Assembly (NCBI GenBank): GCA_002788755.1
Contig: PFRW01000050.1
Location: 1 to 52,070 of the forward strand
Direction of reading: 5' to 3'
Origin: Candidatus Peregrinibacteria bacterium CG_4_9_14_0_2_um_filter_41_14
GTDB taxonomy: Bacteria > Patescibacteriota > Gracilibacteria > UBA1369 > UM-FILTER-41-14
Length of the DNA stretch: 52,070 nucleotides
In this document: piece by piece, positions 41,252-49,300 of the stretch
Numbering within the stretch: position 1 is the first letter of the stretch
How the letters are laid out: each line of letters starts with the position of its first letter
The notes under the pieces: generated by a model
Database searches by the model: none
What the model saw: only the letters and a program-made list of their open reading frames with translations
Told to the model about the DNA's origin: nothing
Made by a program: the position numbers and the translations under genes

Positions 41252-41663
41252 ATTTGGAATCTGGAAATATGGATATTAGAAATTTTTGATCAGTAATTTT
41301 GCTTTCCTTTATCTGCACATAAAAGAACTCATCCGCTAACGTAATTCCGCCAAAACGATGAAGTATATGATTTGAATTACTTGGATCATCCTTTGATATT
41401 GGGGTATTTTTCGAGTTTTTGATCAATTCGATGCCGCAGGGATAGAACTTAAGTCGCCTGGTTCTATCTTTCCAGTTTTTCTGATTAAGATGTTGCCAGA
41501 ATAATCCTAAAAATATTTTCTCGTTCCGAAAATAGGCAGATCGTATGTATGGTCTACGTTTTGTATTCGCCTTAATTTGCCTATACAGACTGAAAGCCTT
41601 TTTATACACATCAATGTATTTTGTGCCAGTAAATGGCTTGGTGCTAGTTTGATATACTTTCAT
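41250..41663 (-). CDS. small basic orphan protein, possible toxin/nuclease-like fold
   Basis: No confident family. From the ATG at 41661-41663 it is 137 residues, strongly basic, with the dense stretch RRPYIRSAYFRNEKIFLG, FWQHLNQKNWKDRTRRLKFYP, HILHRFGGITLADEFFYVQIKE and a closing strand KFLISIFP. The pattern of a helix pair followed by a four-strand sheet with conserved His-Arg-Phe and a C-terminal beta strand recalls RelE/barnase-like (PBECR-type) small nucleases, but I cannot confirm this. No antitoxin gene is adjacent. It interrupts the usual nusG-rplK spacing. Confidence 0.55.
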   Translation of the reverse strand: MKVYQTSTKPFTGTKYIDVYKKAFSLYRQIKANTKRRPYIRSAYFRNEKIFLGLFWQHLNQKNWKDRTRRLKFYPCGIELIKNSKNTPISKDDPSNSNHILHRFGGITLADEFFYVQIKESKITDQKFLISIFPDSK

Positions 41664-41748
41664 AGTTATTATCTTACTTAGCAGCAAAGTATACATCAAA
41701 AATTTTTTATATTTTTGAAAGAAATCTATTCAACCTTGCGTATCAGTT

Positions 41749-41764
41749 AATGCAAGCTTGCATT
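41749..41764. promoter_or_regulatory. 16-bp perfect palindrome upstream of the secreted-protein gene
   Basis: AATGCAAGCTTGCATT reads the same on both strands. It ends 20 bases before the ATG at 41785, a position suited to an operator, though no strong promoter boxes could be placed around it. Confidence 0.45.
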
Positions 41765-41784
41765 TATTGTCTAACTTAAACAAA

Positions 41785-42318
41785 ATGACAAATACAACAA
41801 AGTCCACATTGGTCACGCTCCTGGCGTTATCGCTCTTAATTGTGGGCACTTCGGTTGTCTCGGCGCAGGACGCCAATAAGGCAACCGGCCAATTTTTGAG
41901 ATCACCTTGGGGAAATCCCGAGTCGGTTAAGGCGGTTGAGCAGGGCGATTTTAATGCATGGCGCGATGCCGTTGCGCCCAAAGCAACATTCGACGCTTTA
42001 GTAAAAGCCAACAAACTTAAAGCGGATGGTGATCTTAAAGGTGCCAAAGCGGTTTTAGATGAAGCCGGCGTTAAAGGCCCAATGGGTGGCGGGCAACACA
42101 TGATGTTTAGAGGCGAAAGCCAGAATCACGAAGCCATTCACGCCGCAATAGAAAACAACGAATTTACAGCATGGAAGGCGGCAATGGCCGACTTGCCAAA
42201 TGCTGATAAATTTGTCACTGAGGAAAACTTTAACAGTATGGTAAAAATGCACGAACTTAAGGAATCCGGAGATAAGGAAGGCTTAAGGACTTTAAGAATG
42301 GACCGTTTGAAAAAGTAG
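41785..42318 (+). CDS. secreted protein with an internal duplication, function unknown
   Basis: 177 residues with a clear signal peptide (STLVTLLALSLLIVGTSVVSA, cleavage after AQ-like site). The mature part holds two related helical repeats: VEQGDFNAWRDAVAP ... LVKANKLKADGDLKGAKAVL and IENNEFTAWKAAMAD ... MVKMHELKESGDKEGLRTL, so each has the pattern xFxAW(R/K)xAxA followed by KxxELKxxGDxxG. A His/Met-containing linker (GGGQHMMFRG) separates them. The ATG at 41785 is chosen because the signal peptide starts there. Terminator follows at 42339-42378. Function unknown. Confidence 0.75.
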   Translation: MTNTTKSTLVTLLALSLLIVGTSVVSAQDANKATGQFLRSPWGNPESVKAVEQGDFNAWRDAVAPKATFDALVKANKLKADGDLKGAKAVLDEAGVKGPMGGGQHMMFRGESQNHEAIHAAIENNEFTAWKAAMADLPNADKFVTEENFNSMVKMHELKESGDKEGLRTLRMDRLKK

Positions 42319-42338
42319 CGTCTTCAAGAAACGTAATC

Positions 42339-42378
42339 AAAAAATCTCGCTCGGGAAGATCCCTGAGTGGGATTTTTT
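42339..42378. terminator. intrinsic terminator after the secreted-protein gene
   Basis: AAAAAATCTCGCTCGGG and CCTGAGTGGGATTTTTT form a long stem with few mismatches around a 5-base loop. A/T runs on both sides make it usable in both directions; it lies 20 bases after the stop at 42318. Confidence 0.85.
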
Positions 42379-42484
42379 GGTGAGGGTGGAAAGTATGGTA
42401 TCCATAATAGACGAAGGACATTTGATCCTCAACCCACTGCTATCGACAATACAATCACCGGTACTAATGCAGAGATAACCTCCA

Positions 42485-43195
42485 CTACAACAACAACCCC
42501 ATAAACGGCTTAAACGTCTCGTGATACTGCTTGGAATAGGCTAGGGCAAAAATGGAATTGCCGCTGATGGTGACGACAAAGACTTCGTTGATTTTGGCTT
42601 TGTGGTTGAGGTAGAAGGAGTTGTCGCCAAATTGATTGGTTTCGTTTACATCGATGCTGGTTATGGTTTTGGCTTGGGTTTTGATTTGGGTATAGAGTTT
42701 GCGGGCGTCTTGTTGATTTTTGAGCGTAAATTCGTAGACGGCGCCGAGGACATTTTTATTTGCGCCTTCACCAAGAACCAGCTGACCAAGGGCAACGTCA
42801 TCAGGGTTAACGTCTGTTTCAATCACATCAAAAACTTTGCCGCTAAAATTTACCGGTTGGTACTTAATATTAGGAATGTCGAGAGAAGGCAGTAAATCAA
42901 CAACTTTTTGGCTAACTTTTACACTGACGCCGCTAATTTGAGTATCGTCGTTAACGGGCAAATCGATGTTTTCTACAGTTTCGGTTACAGGAGTGGTGTC
43001 TGTAATTGGCTCAATATCCTTGATTTCGTCGAAAGATGCGGGAGGAGTGCTGTCTAAATTATCTAAATTGGTTAAGAGATTGGCGCTGGCACTGCTAGGA
43101 TACAGCTTGGACAAGTAATCTTGCGTGACAAGTTCGGCGGTAATACTTAAAACAATTACGGCAAAGATAATCGAAAAGATGGTAAACTTTTGCAT
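42485..43195 (-). CDS. membrane-anchored hypothetical protein downstream of nusG
   Basis: Not recognised. 236 residues: one N-terminal membrane helix (FTIFSIIFAVIVLSITAELV), an acidic Thr/Asp-rich linker (40-85), and an extracytoplasmic alpha/beta domain (90-236) with VDVIETDVNPDDVALGQLV and a VFVVTISGNSIFALAYS strand pair. The ATG is 4 bases after the nusG stop, so it belongs to the secE-nusG message. Its 3' end meets a gap of 106 bases without a convincing gene. Confidence 0.7.
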   Translation of the reverse strand: MQKFTIFSIIFAVIVLSITAELVTQDYLSKLYPSSASANLLTNLDNLDSTPPASFDEIKDIEPITDTTPVTETVENIDLPVNDDTQISGVSVKVSQKVVDLLPSLDIPNIKYQPVNFSGKVFDVIETDVNPDDVALGQLVLGEGANKNVLGAVYEFTLKNQQDARKLYTQIKTQAKTITSIDVNETNQFGDNSFYLNHKAKINEVFVVTISGNSIFALAYSKQYHETFKPFMGLLL

Positions 43196-43199
43196 AGGT

Positions 43200-43745
43200 C
43201 TATTTCTTTTTAACTTGTGTGAACTCTAGTTCCACAGGTGTTTCGCGACCGAAAATGGTAATAAGGACCTTAACTTTACCTTTTTCATGATCAACTTCCT
43301 TAACATTGCCTTCGTAATTTTGGAATGGACCATCCAAGACAGTAACTTGATCCCCTTCTTGAAAATCGATTTTGAATTTAGGTTGGCTTTTGCCCATATG
43401 TCTTTCAACAACACGCCACTCTTCCGGCGATACCGGTACAGGGATTGTACCTGCGCCCACAAAGCCGGTAACGTTGGGTGTATTACGAACCACGTACCAA
43501 GAATCATCGTTTACGGTCATTTCGATAAGCACATAACCGGGGAAGATTGTACGTTCAACCTCTTTTGGTTGACCGTTTTTCATGATAATTTGCTTTTCTT
43601 TTGGAACGACAACACCAAAAATTAACTCTTGCATGTTCATAGACTCGATACGTTGTTCCAATGCTTTTTTTACAGCGTCTTCGTAACCGGAATAAGTATG
43701 AATTACATACCAGTTTCGTCCTGTATTAGCGGCTTGTTTAGCCAT
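43200..43745 (-). CDS. nusG: transcription termination/antitermination protein NusG
   Basis: Binds RNA polymerase and couples it to Rho or the ribosome. The 181 residues have the NGN domain (NWYVIHTYSGYEDAVKKAL, FPGYVLIEMTVNDDSWYVVRNTPNVTGFVG) and the KOW domain (FQEGDQVTVLDGPFQNYEGNVKEVD ... VLITIFGRETPVELEFTQVKK). Normal length. It follows secE with 20 bases between, the standard order; rplK/rplA are displaced 2.1 kb downstream by two orphan genes and the small-RNA candidate. Confidence 0.96.
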   Translation of the reverse strand: MAKQAANTGRNWYVIHTYSGYEDAVKKALEQRIESMNMQELIFGVVVPKEKQIIMKNGQPKEVERTIFPGYVLIEMTVNDDSWYVVRNTPNVTGFVGAGTIPVPVSPEEWRVVERHMGKSQPKFKIDFQEGDQVTVLDGPFQNYEGNVKEVDHEKGKVKVLITIFGRETPVELEFTQVKKK

Positions 43746-43765
43746 AGAAAATGAGAGTTAAAATG

Positions 43766-44110
43766 CTAGTTTGCTGGTTGTTCAGCTGGGGTAGTTTCTG
43801 CTGGGGTGGGTTCGGGTACAACAACTGTGTTTGTTGTTGTTACTCCTTCGGCGTCAACGCCTACGCTAAGATCGCCTGCGTCGATGGTTGGTGTTTCGGT
43901 GGCGGGGGCTTCTTGACCAAATCCGCTTGTAATACTATAGTTTACGACTGCTTGGTAGCCTGCGTTAAAAACATAGTCTAACCCACCAATAACTAAGGCA
44001 AGTACAACTGTAAAGACAACAGTATACGTGGTCAATTTAATGGTTTGTTGCATTGTCGGCCAAGATACTTTGCTAAGTTCCTTAAAGCTATTTTTGATGT
44101 AGTTGATCAT
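43766..44110 (-). CDS. secE: preprotein translocase subunit SecE with a C-terminal extension
   Basis: Essential small subunit of SecYEG. The 114 residues from the ATG at 44108-44110 contain the SecE pattern NYIKNSFKELSKVSWPTMQQTIKLT and one membrane helix (YTVVFTVVLALVIGGLDYVF). The first 60 residues complete a normal bacterial SecE; the remaining 50 are an acidic Pro/Thr-rich tail (VVVPEPTPAETTPAEQP) that should lie outside the membrane and is not usual. A GTG 6 bases upstream is the alternative start. A leader hairpin precedes it (44137-44158). Confidence 0.93.
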   Translation of the reverse strand: MINYIKNSFKELSKVSWPTMQQTIKLTTYTVVFTVVLALVIGGLDYVFNAGYQAVVNYSITSGFGQEAPATETPTIDAGDLSVGVDAEGVTTTNTVVVPEPTPAETTPAEQPAN

Positions 44111-44136
44111 GTGCACAGGTTAAGTTGATCTAATAT

Positions 44137-44158
44137 TAAAAAGCCCGCTTTTGGGCTT
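44137..44158 (-). terminator. leader terminator / attenuator before secE-nusG
   Basis: Minus strand: AAGCCC, loop AAAAGC, GGGCTT followed by TTTTT-rich sequence. It lies between the secE promoter (44169-44196) and the start codon, about 5-10 bases after the expected start point. No gene upstream on this strand needs it, so attenuation of the secE transcript is the simplest reading (inference). Confidence 0.55.
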
Positions 44159-44168
44159 GTTCTATTTA

Positions 44169-44196
44169 ATTATAGCGATTTAAGTTATTTATGCAA
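44169..44196 (-). promoter_or_regulatory. secE-nusG promoter
   Basis: Minus strand TTGCAT (plus 44191-44196), 16-base spacer, perfect TATAAT (plus 44169-44174). Confidence 0.7.
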
Positions 44197-44222
44197 TCTT
44201 TTTTTAAGTGCCTGAGTTTGGA

Positions 44223-44251
44223 TTGGCTTTGTACCATAGCTGTGTTATAAT
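44223..44251 (+). promoter_or_regulatory. promoter of the surface-apparatus cluster
   Basis: TTGGCT (44223-44228), 17-base spacer, perfect TATAAT (44246-44251); ATG at 44278, 26 bases downstream. Divergent from the secE promoter. Confidence 0.7.
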
Positions 44252-44277
44252 AACTAGATTAAATTAGCTTAAACAAT

Positions 44278-45186
44278 ATGAAATTTGGGCTGAGAAGTTT
44301 ACTTTTGACTATGGCAACAGTACTGACATTATTTGCTGGAAACCTCTACATGGTGCCGCAAACAAATGCTTTTTTTGACTTGGCGACAGATCAATATACG
44401 CAGTTTTTGCCGGGTACAACAGGTAGTACATTGCAAGAGCGTGCCGGTAATCTTTTAAGTAGAGCGACGAATATTGTGCGGCTAGTGATTGCACCAATTG
44501 CCATTTTAATTATGTTAACCGGTAGCATTAGGATGGTAATGGCTCGTGGTGATGAAGAGGCATACAAAAAAGGCACACGGACACTGGTATATGGTACGGC
44601 CGGTATTGCCATTGTGGCTTTATCCGGTGATCTTGCACAACTGTTATCACCGGAAAGTGGGGGTCTGTTGGGTAGTGACGCTGTATTGCGTGAACGTGGT
44701 CTTATTTTTGATAACACACTGAGGATCGTTTTAACTTTTGTGAAATATGTGGCGGGAACGGTTGCCGTTGCTATGTTAGTGCGTATTGGATTCCGATTGG
44801 TGGCTTTTAGTGCCTCGGATGACGAATTGGCGGAAGACAAAAAGAATATGGGTTTAATTGCTGCCGGTCTTGTAGTTCTGATTTTTAGCGATACCTTAAT
44901 TAGAAAAGTTTTATACAAGGTCGACTCGCCTGTAGATGGTGCTGTTAGTGCTGATTTACCACAAGCTATGAAAGAGCTGGTGGGGTTTATTAATTTAATT
45001 GTGACTTTTGTGGGGCCAATTGCCCTGATTACTTTAGTGGCGGGTGGCGTGATGTATGCTGCTTCCGGTGTTAACGAGGAACTGCAAGCTAAGGCCAAAA
45101 AGATGATTGGCGTTTCGCTGGGAGGGATCATTTTAATTTATGGTGCCTTTGCGATTGTAAATACCTTTATTGTTGGTCGATTTTAA
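44278..45186 (+). CDS. secreted/membrane protein with three tandem VirB2-like pilin modules
   Basis: 302 residues. After a signal peptide (LRSLLLTMATVLTLFAGNLYM) come three related two-helix modules at about 64-122, 150-214 and 234-300. Each is helix, short polar loop with D/E and KK (GDEEAYKKGTR, SDDELAEDKKN, NEELQAKAKKM), second helix, closing in an AIVNxF-like end. This is the layout of TrbC/VirB2 and T4SS pilin (PF18895-type) subunits, which are normally single modules. Seven bases separate it from the next gene, built the same way. With the VirB4-like ATPase in the window it suggests a pilus-related assembly, but a tri-module chain cannot be a classical pilin monomer. Confidence 0.75.
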   Translation: MKFGLRSLLLTMATVLTLFAGNLYMVPQTNAFFDLATDQYTQFLPGTTGSTLQERAGNLLSRATNIVRLVIAPIAILIMLTGSIRMVMARGDEEAYKKGTRTLVYGTAGIAIVALSGDLAQLLSPESGGLLGSDAVLRERGLIFDNTLRIVLTFVKYVAGTVAVAMLVRIGFRLVAFSASDDELAEDKKNMGLIAAGLVVLIFSDTLIRKVLYKVDSPVDGAVSADLPQAMKELVGFINLIVTFVGPIALITLVAGGVMYAASGVNEELQAKAKKMIGVSLGGIILIYGAFAIVNTFIVGRF

Positions 45187-45193
45187 TCAAATT

Positions 45194-46231
45194 ATGTTGA
45201 AACTGTTTAAAACAATACCGTTAATCGTCATGCTGGCTTGCAGCCTGTTTGTAACCACAGTGCCTAGTGCCTTGGCTTTTAAGATTGATGTTAATGTAGT
45301 GCCAAAAGAAGATAACACGCCTCTAATTGATGAAAAAACTTCGCCACTACAATTTTTTGAGAACATTGGAAATGCGACAGATTTAAATAATATCAAAAAT
45401 GAAACCGGTGCAAACGTTGTGAGCGAAGGTGGTCTTGGCCAAATTACGGGACTGCTAAGTAAAATCATTAATATTATTAAATGGGCGATTGGTGGTGTAG
45501 CGGTAATATTTACAATTTGGACGGCGGTGCGCATGCTAACGGCAACCGATGAGGCTGAAGCAGTAATGACTGATGCAAAAAAGGGACTCACCTATTTATT
45601 AATTGGACTATTTTCGGTTTTTGCAATTGAGATTTTTGTGAATAATGTGCTGGTGATTGGTGATGGCAACTTTTTGGGCAGTGTGGATGCGGCAAGAAAT
45701 GCTGCCGGGGCGGCTAGTGCCGAAATTAGGGGCATCTATAACTTAGGTGAAATATTTTTGGGGATTTTTGCGGTGGGAATCATCATCTTTAATGGCTTTA
45801 AAATGGTGACCAATGCCGGCAATGATGAAGCGCTGGACAATGCCAAAAAGAATATTGGCTGGGGTATTGCCGGAATTGTATTGGTTGGTCTATCGGAGCT
45901 GATTGTGAAAGACATTTTGTTTGTAGATGCAGGGCAAGGTGGCTTTGATATTGAAAGAGCCAAACAACTAATTGTCCAGTTAACTAATTTTATTTCCGGA
46001 TTTATTGCGGTTACGGCGGTAGTCATGTTTATTTATGCAGGTTACTTATACATCTTTTCGGCCGTTGGTGATGACAATACCGAAAAAGTTAAGCAAGCAA
46101 TTTTGGGTGCTATTATTGGCATAATTATTGCTGCCGGTGCTTATGGATTAGTTAATACTTTTGTAAAATTTGAAGCACCAACATTTTCAGAGGTAATTCA
46201 AGGACAAATTGACAGTGGATTGGGGAATTAA
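45194..46231 (+). CDS. second tandem VirB2-like pilin-module protein
   Basis: 345 residues from the ATG at 45194 (an upstream in-frame TTG at 45170 overlaps the previous gene). Signal peptide TIPLIVMLACSLFVTTVPSALA, an acidic segment to residue 80, then three two-helix modules at about 86-152, 182-243 and 258-325. Polar loops again carry acidic residues followed by AKK: TDEAEAVMTDAKKG, GNDEALDNAKKN, GDDNTEKVKQA. It is a paralogue of the preceding gene in layout, probably by duplication. A hairpin-terminator-like element follows. Confidence 0.75.
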   Translation: MLKLFKTIPLIVMLACSLFVTTVPSALAFKIDVNVVPKEDNTPLIDEKTSPLQFFENIGNATDLNNIKNETGANVVSEGGLGQITGLLSKIINIIKWAIGGVAVIFTIWTAVRMLTATDEAEAVMTDAKKGLTYLLIGLFSVFAIEIFVNNVLVIGDGNFLGSVDAARNAAGAASAEIRGIYNLGEIFLGIFAVGIIIFNGFKMVTNAGNDEALDNAKKNIGWGIAGIVLVGLSELIVKDILFVDAGQGGFDIERAKQLIVQLTNFISGFIAVTAVVMFIYAGYLYIFSAVGDDNTEKVKQAILGAIIGIIIAAGAYGLVNTFVKFEAPTFSEVIQGQIDSGLGN

Positions 46232-46270
46232 GTAACGAAGCAAATCTTGGTTTCGTCAACTGGTTTTATG

Positions 46271-46312
46271 ATTTAATACTCGCCCTTCCTTTCCATAAAG
46301 GGGCTTTTCTGT
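46271..46312 (+). terminator. imperfect terminator-like hairpin
   Basis: GCCCTT and AAGGGGC (one bulged G) around a loop of about 9 bases, followed by TTTTCTGTT. It may lower read-through from the two pilin-module genes into the giant PKD gene, whose own -10-like TATACT lies just downstream. Confidence 0.45.
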
Positions 46313-46341
46313 TATACTTATAAGATTTATTTGAGGAAATT

Positions 46342-49300
46342 ATGCGTAAATTACTTTCTTTAATCGGTAAGTTCCTAACTGGAGCCATTCTTGCAACCAT
46401 GCTAATGGTGGCATTTGGTGGTACTGAGATTGTGGCAGCGCAAGATCTTTGCGGGTCTATCTCTGGTGACTTTGGGGGGTTTATTGATTGTAATGATCAA
46501 ATTACTTCTTTTACTCAGTTTTCGGGTGGCTTGGAGCCGGTGGCGGCTACGGGGCTAGATCCAAATTTAACGAGAACAGATAACGCGAGAGATTTTATTA
46601 AAAGTATTGTTAACTTTGCGCTGAGCTTTCTTGGTTTAATTGCGCTGGTCATTGTGATTTACGGTGGCTTTTTGTATGTAACCGATGCCGGTGCGGGTGA
46701 ACAGTCCGAAAAAGGGAAAAAGGCGATCATGTATGCGATTATTGGTATTTTGATTATTTTGAGTTCGTTTGCAATTGTAAACACGGTGCTAAAGGCGCCG
46801 GGTGACATTGGCACAAGTGGGCAGCCGGGTGGTCCGGGACAAACCAATGTGCAACAGTTAGCAAACTACAACAGTGCGGCCGAGCAAACTAAAGATGCAA
46901 CCTTGGAATTTATTAGAGCTTATGAAAATTACTTTAATCAAAGTGTACTGCTGCAAAAAATTATGACTTACAAGGCAGATAAGCTAACAACCAGACAAGA
47001 CATAATTGACTACCTTCAATTTGTACGTCGCAATTTAGCTGATCTTGAACGTCGGAATGGCACATCAGAGGGGACGGCTAATCTTTCGCAAGCATCGCTG
47101 GCGGCACGAATTACGATTGATAATGTTGTGGACCCGTCGTTGCAATTAATGGAAGACACGATTCAAGCCGAAACAACCGAGGAAGCCTATGTTAAGGCTT
47201 ACCGTAATGGTATTGGGAGCTTTATTGATGATTCACGCAAACTTGTGGACGATGTGGTAGAAGGTGTGTCTTCTGCCGGTACTGCAATTAAGAGTGTCTT
47301 TACGGGCGGTGATGCCGGTTTAAATAAGCGTGCTGAAGATATTAACTGTTACTTACCACCGGAATTCCGCGCTGCAGATAGATCCTTTGATTGTAAAGGA
47401 GCGCTAGAAAGCACGAAGACGAACAAAGGTAGTGATATTATCGACAGTGTAAATGCCTATATTGAAGACATTGTGATTAAGAATGGCATTAACGTTGATT
47501 ACAATGACCGGCTTGAGGTGATTGTTAATAGCACACGTGATATTCAAGATAACCTATTAAACTTTGGGACTGTGCAAGTAACTCCGGAAGTGGATCGAAC
47601 CTTTACAGAGGTAATAAATTTATTGGGCGATGCTCGTGCGGAAAATATTGCATATCAAATTAATGTTGGTCCAAATGAGTTTGGCAGTAACCCAAATGTG
47701 ACAGCATCGGAAGCATTTCAACGAACAGCCGTTGTCCGTGATTTATTATTAAAATTTAATGATCTATATGAGCTGCTCAATAATATTGATTTTGTGGCGG
47801 CCTTTGTGACAGCAACAGCAACAAGAGGTAATGCGCCACTGGTGGTGCAATTTGATGGCTCCGGCTCATACGATCCTGCCGATCAATCTTTAACAGATGA
47901 AAACTACGAATGGGATTTAGATGGTGATGGTCAATTTGGACGCATTAATCCGGACAACGTGATGGACTGTAAAGAAGAGAAACATGCAGTTGTCACTTGT
48001 ACATATAAACAACCCGGTTCATACCGTGTAGCCTTGCGTGTTACCAGTAACCGTCCGGAACAAATTGCACCGGGACTTGCCTATATTACCGTAAGCGTGC
48101 AAGAGCCGGTGGCTAAAATCGATTTAAAGACTGTAATTGATAGTGAGGAAATAGTTGTGCGCAGTTATAATGCATCCGGTTTTATTGAACGGGATATTGA
48201 CGAAGTGAGAGTAACCTTAAATGAGGCATCCGCCGGCGAAGGCATGGTGTTTGATGCCCGTGGTACGGCGCTAAATTCCGAAGGCAAACAAATTGTGCGC
48301 TACAGTTGGGATTTTGGCGACAGAACCGCCAAGCTAACCGGCAGTGAACAAGAGGCCGGGCGCGTGGCACATGTTTATACTCAAAATGGAACATATAGTG
48401 TGGTGTTGGAAGTAGAAGATGAAACAGGTAATAAGGATCGTAAAATTTTCCGTGTAGTTGTCACTTCTTTGGCGGCAAATTTGCGAGTTAGTGAATTTAG
48501 AGGCGACCTAAATACCGAATTTACTTTTGATGCCGGCCGCTCTAAGAGTGATGGTGGTCAAATTACACAATACAATTGGTCGATTGCCGGCGTGGATGAT
48601 TTGGATGCGGAAAATGCGCCGACCTTAAAACACCGATTTGAAAGTCCGGGCACATATACTGTGACCGTGCAAATTCAAGATTCGGCCGGTAATGCCGACA
48701 CGGTTTCTACCGAAGTACTGGTAGAGTCGCAAACGCCAAAGGCATTCTTTACGGTTGAGTTTATTCCAAGTCAACCAAGTACGGTCATTTTGGATGCTTC
48801 CAATAGTTATGATCCGGACGAAGGTGATGTACTTAGTTTTCAATGGACCGTATTTAATGCCCGCGAAGGTACTGATTTTGAGGTATTATCCGGCAAACTA
48901 AAAGGCCCTCGGGCTGATGCCGAAAAACTTAAACTCAAATTTAACAAACAACGTAACTATGTTGTGGAACTTAAAGTAGCGGACCAATACGAAGATGATC
49001 GTTTACGAAAAGAAACCAGCTTACAAGCAGATGTAAATATTCAATCACTAGTAGATGTGACAATAGGTACGGATCATCAACAAGCAGCCATTTTAAGAGA
49101 CGGTAAAGCTGATGTCACTCTGCATTTTGTCTCTGACTTTGCCAAAACCATAGAAGTGGATTTTGGCGATCAGTCGCAAGAGGCGGGCGCTTTTACAAAT
49201 GGTAGCTTTAAGGTTAATCATACTTATACGCAGTCTGGTTTATACCGTGTAGTTGCGCATGCTTTTGGACCGGAAGGTGATGAAAACAGTGTCACAACAA

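Noticed and set aside
44391..45131. 246-codon minus-strand open frame
   Set aside because: Antisense to the first pilin-module gene, whose signal peptide and module pattern show the real strand.
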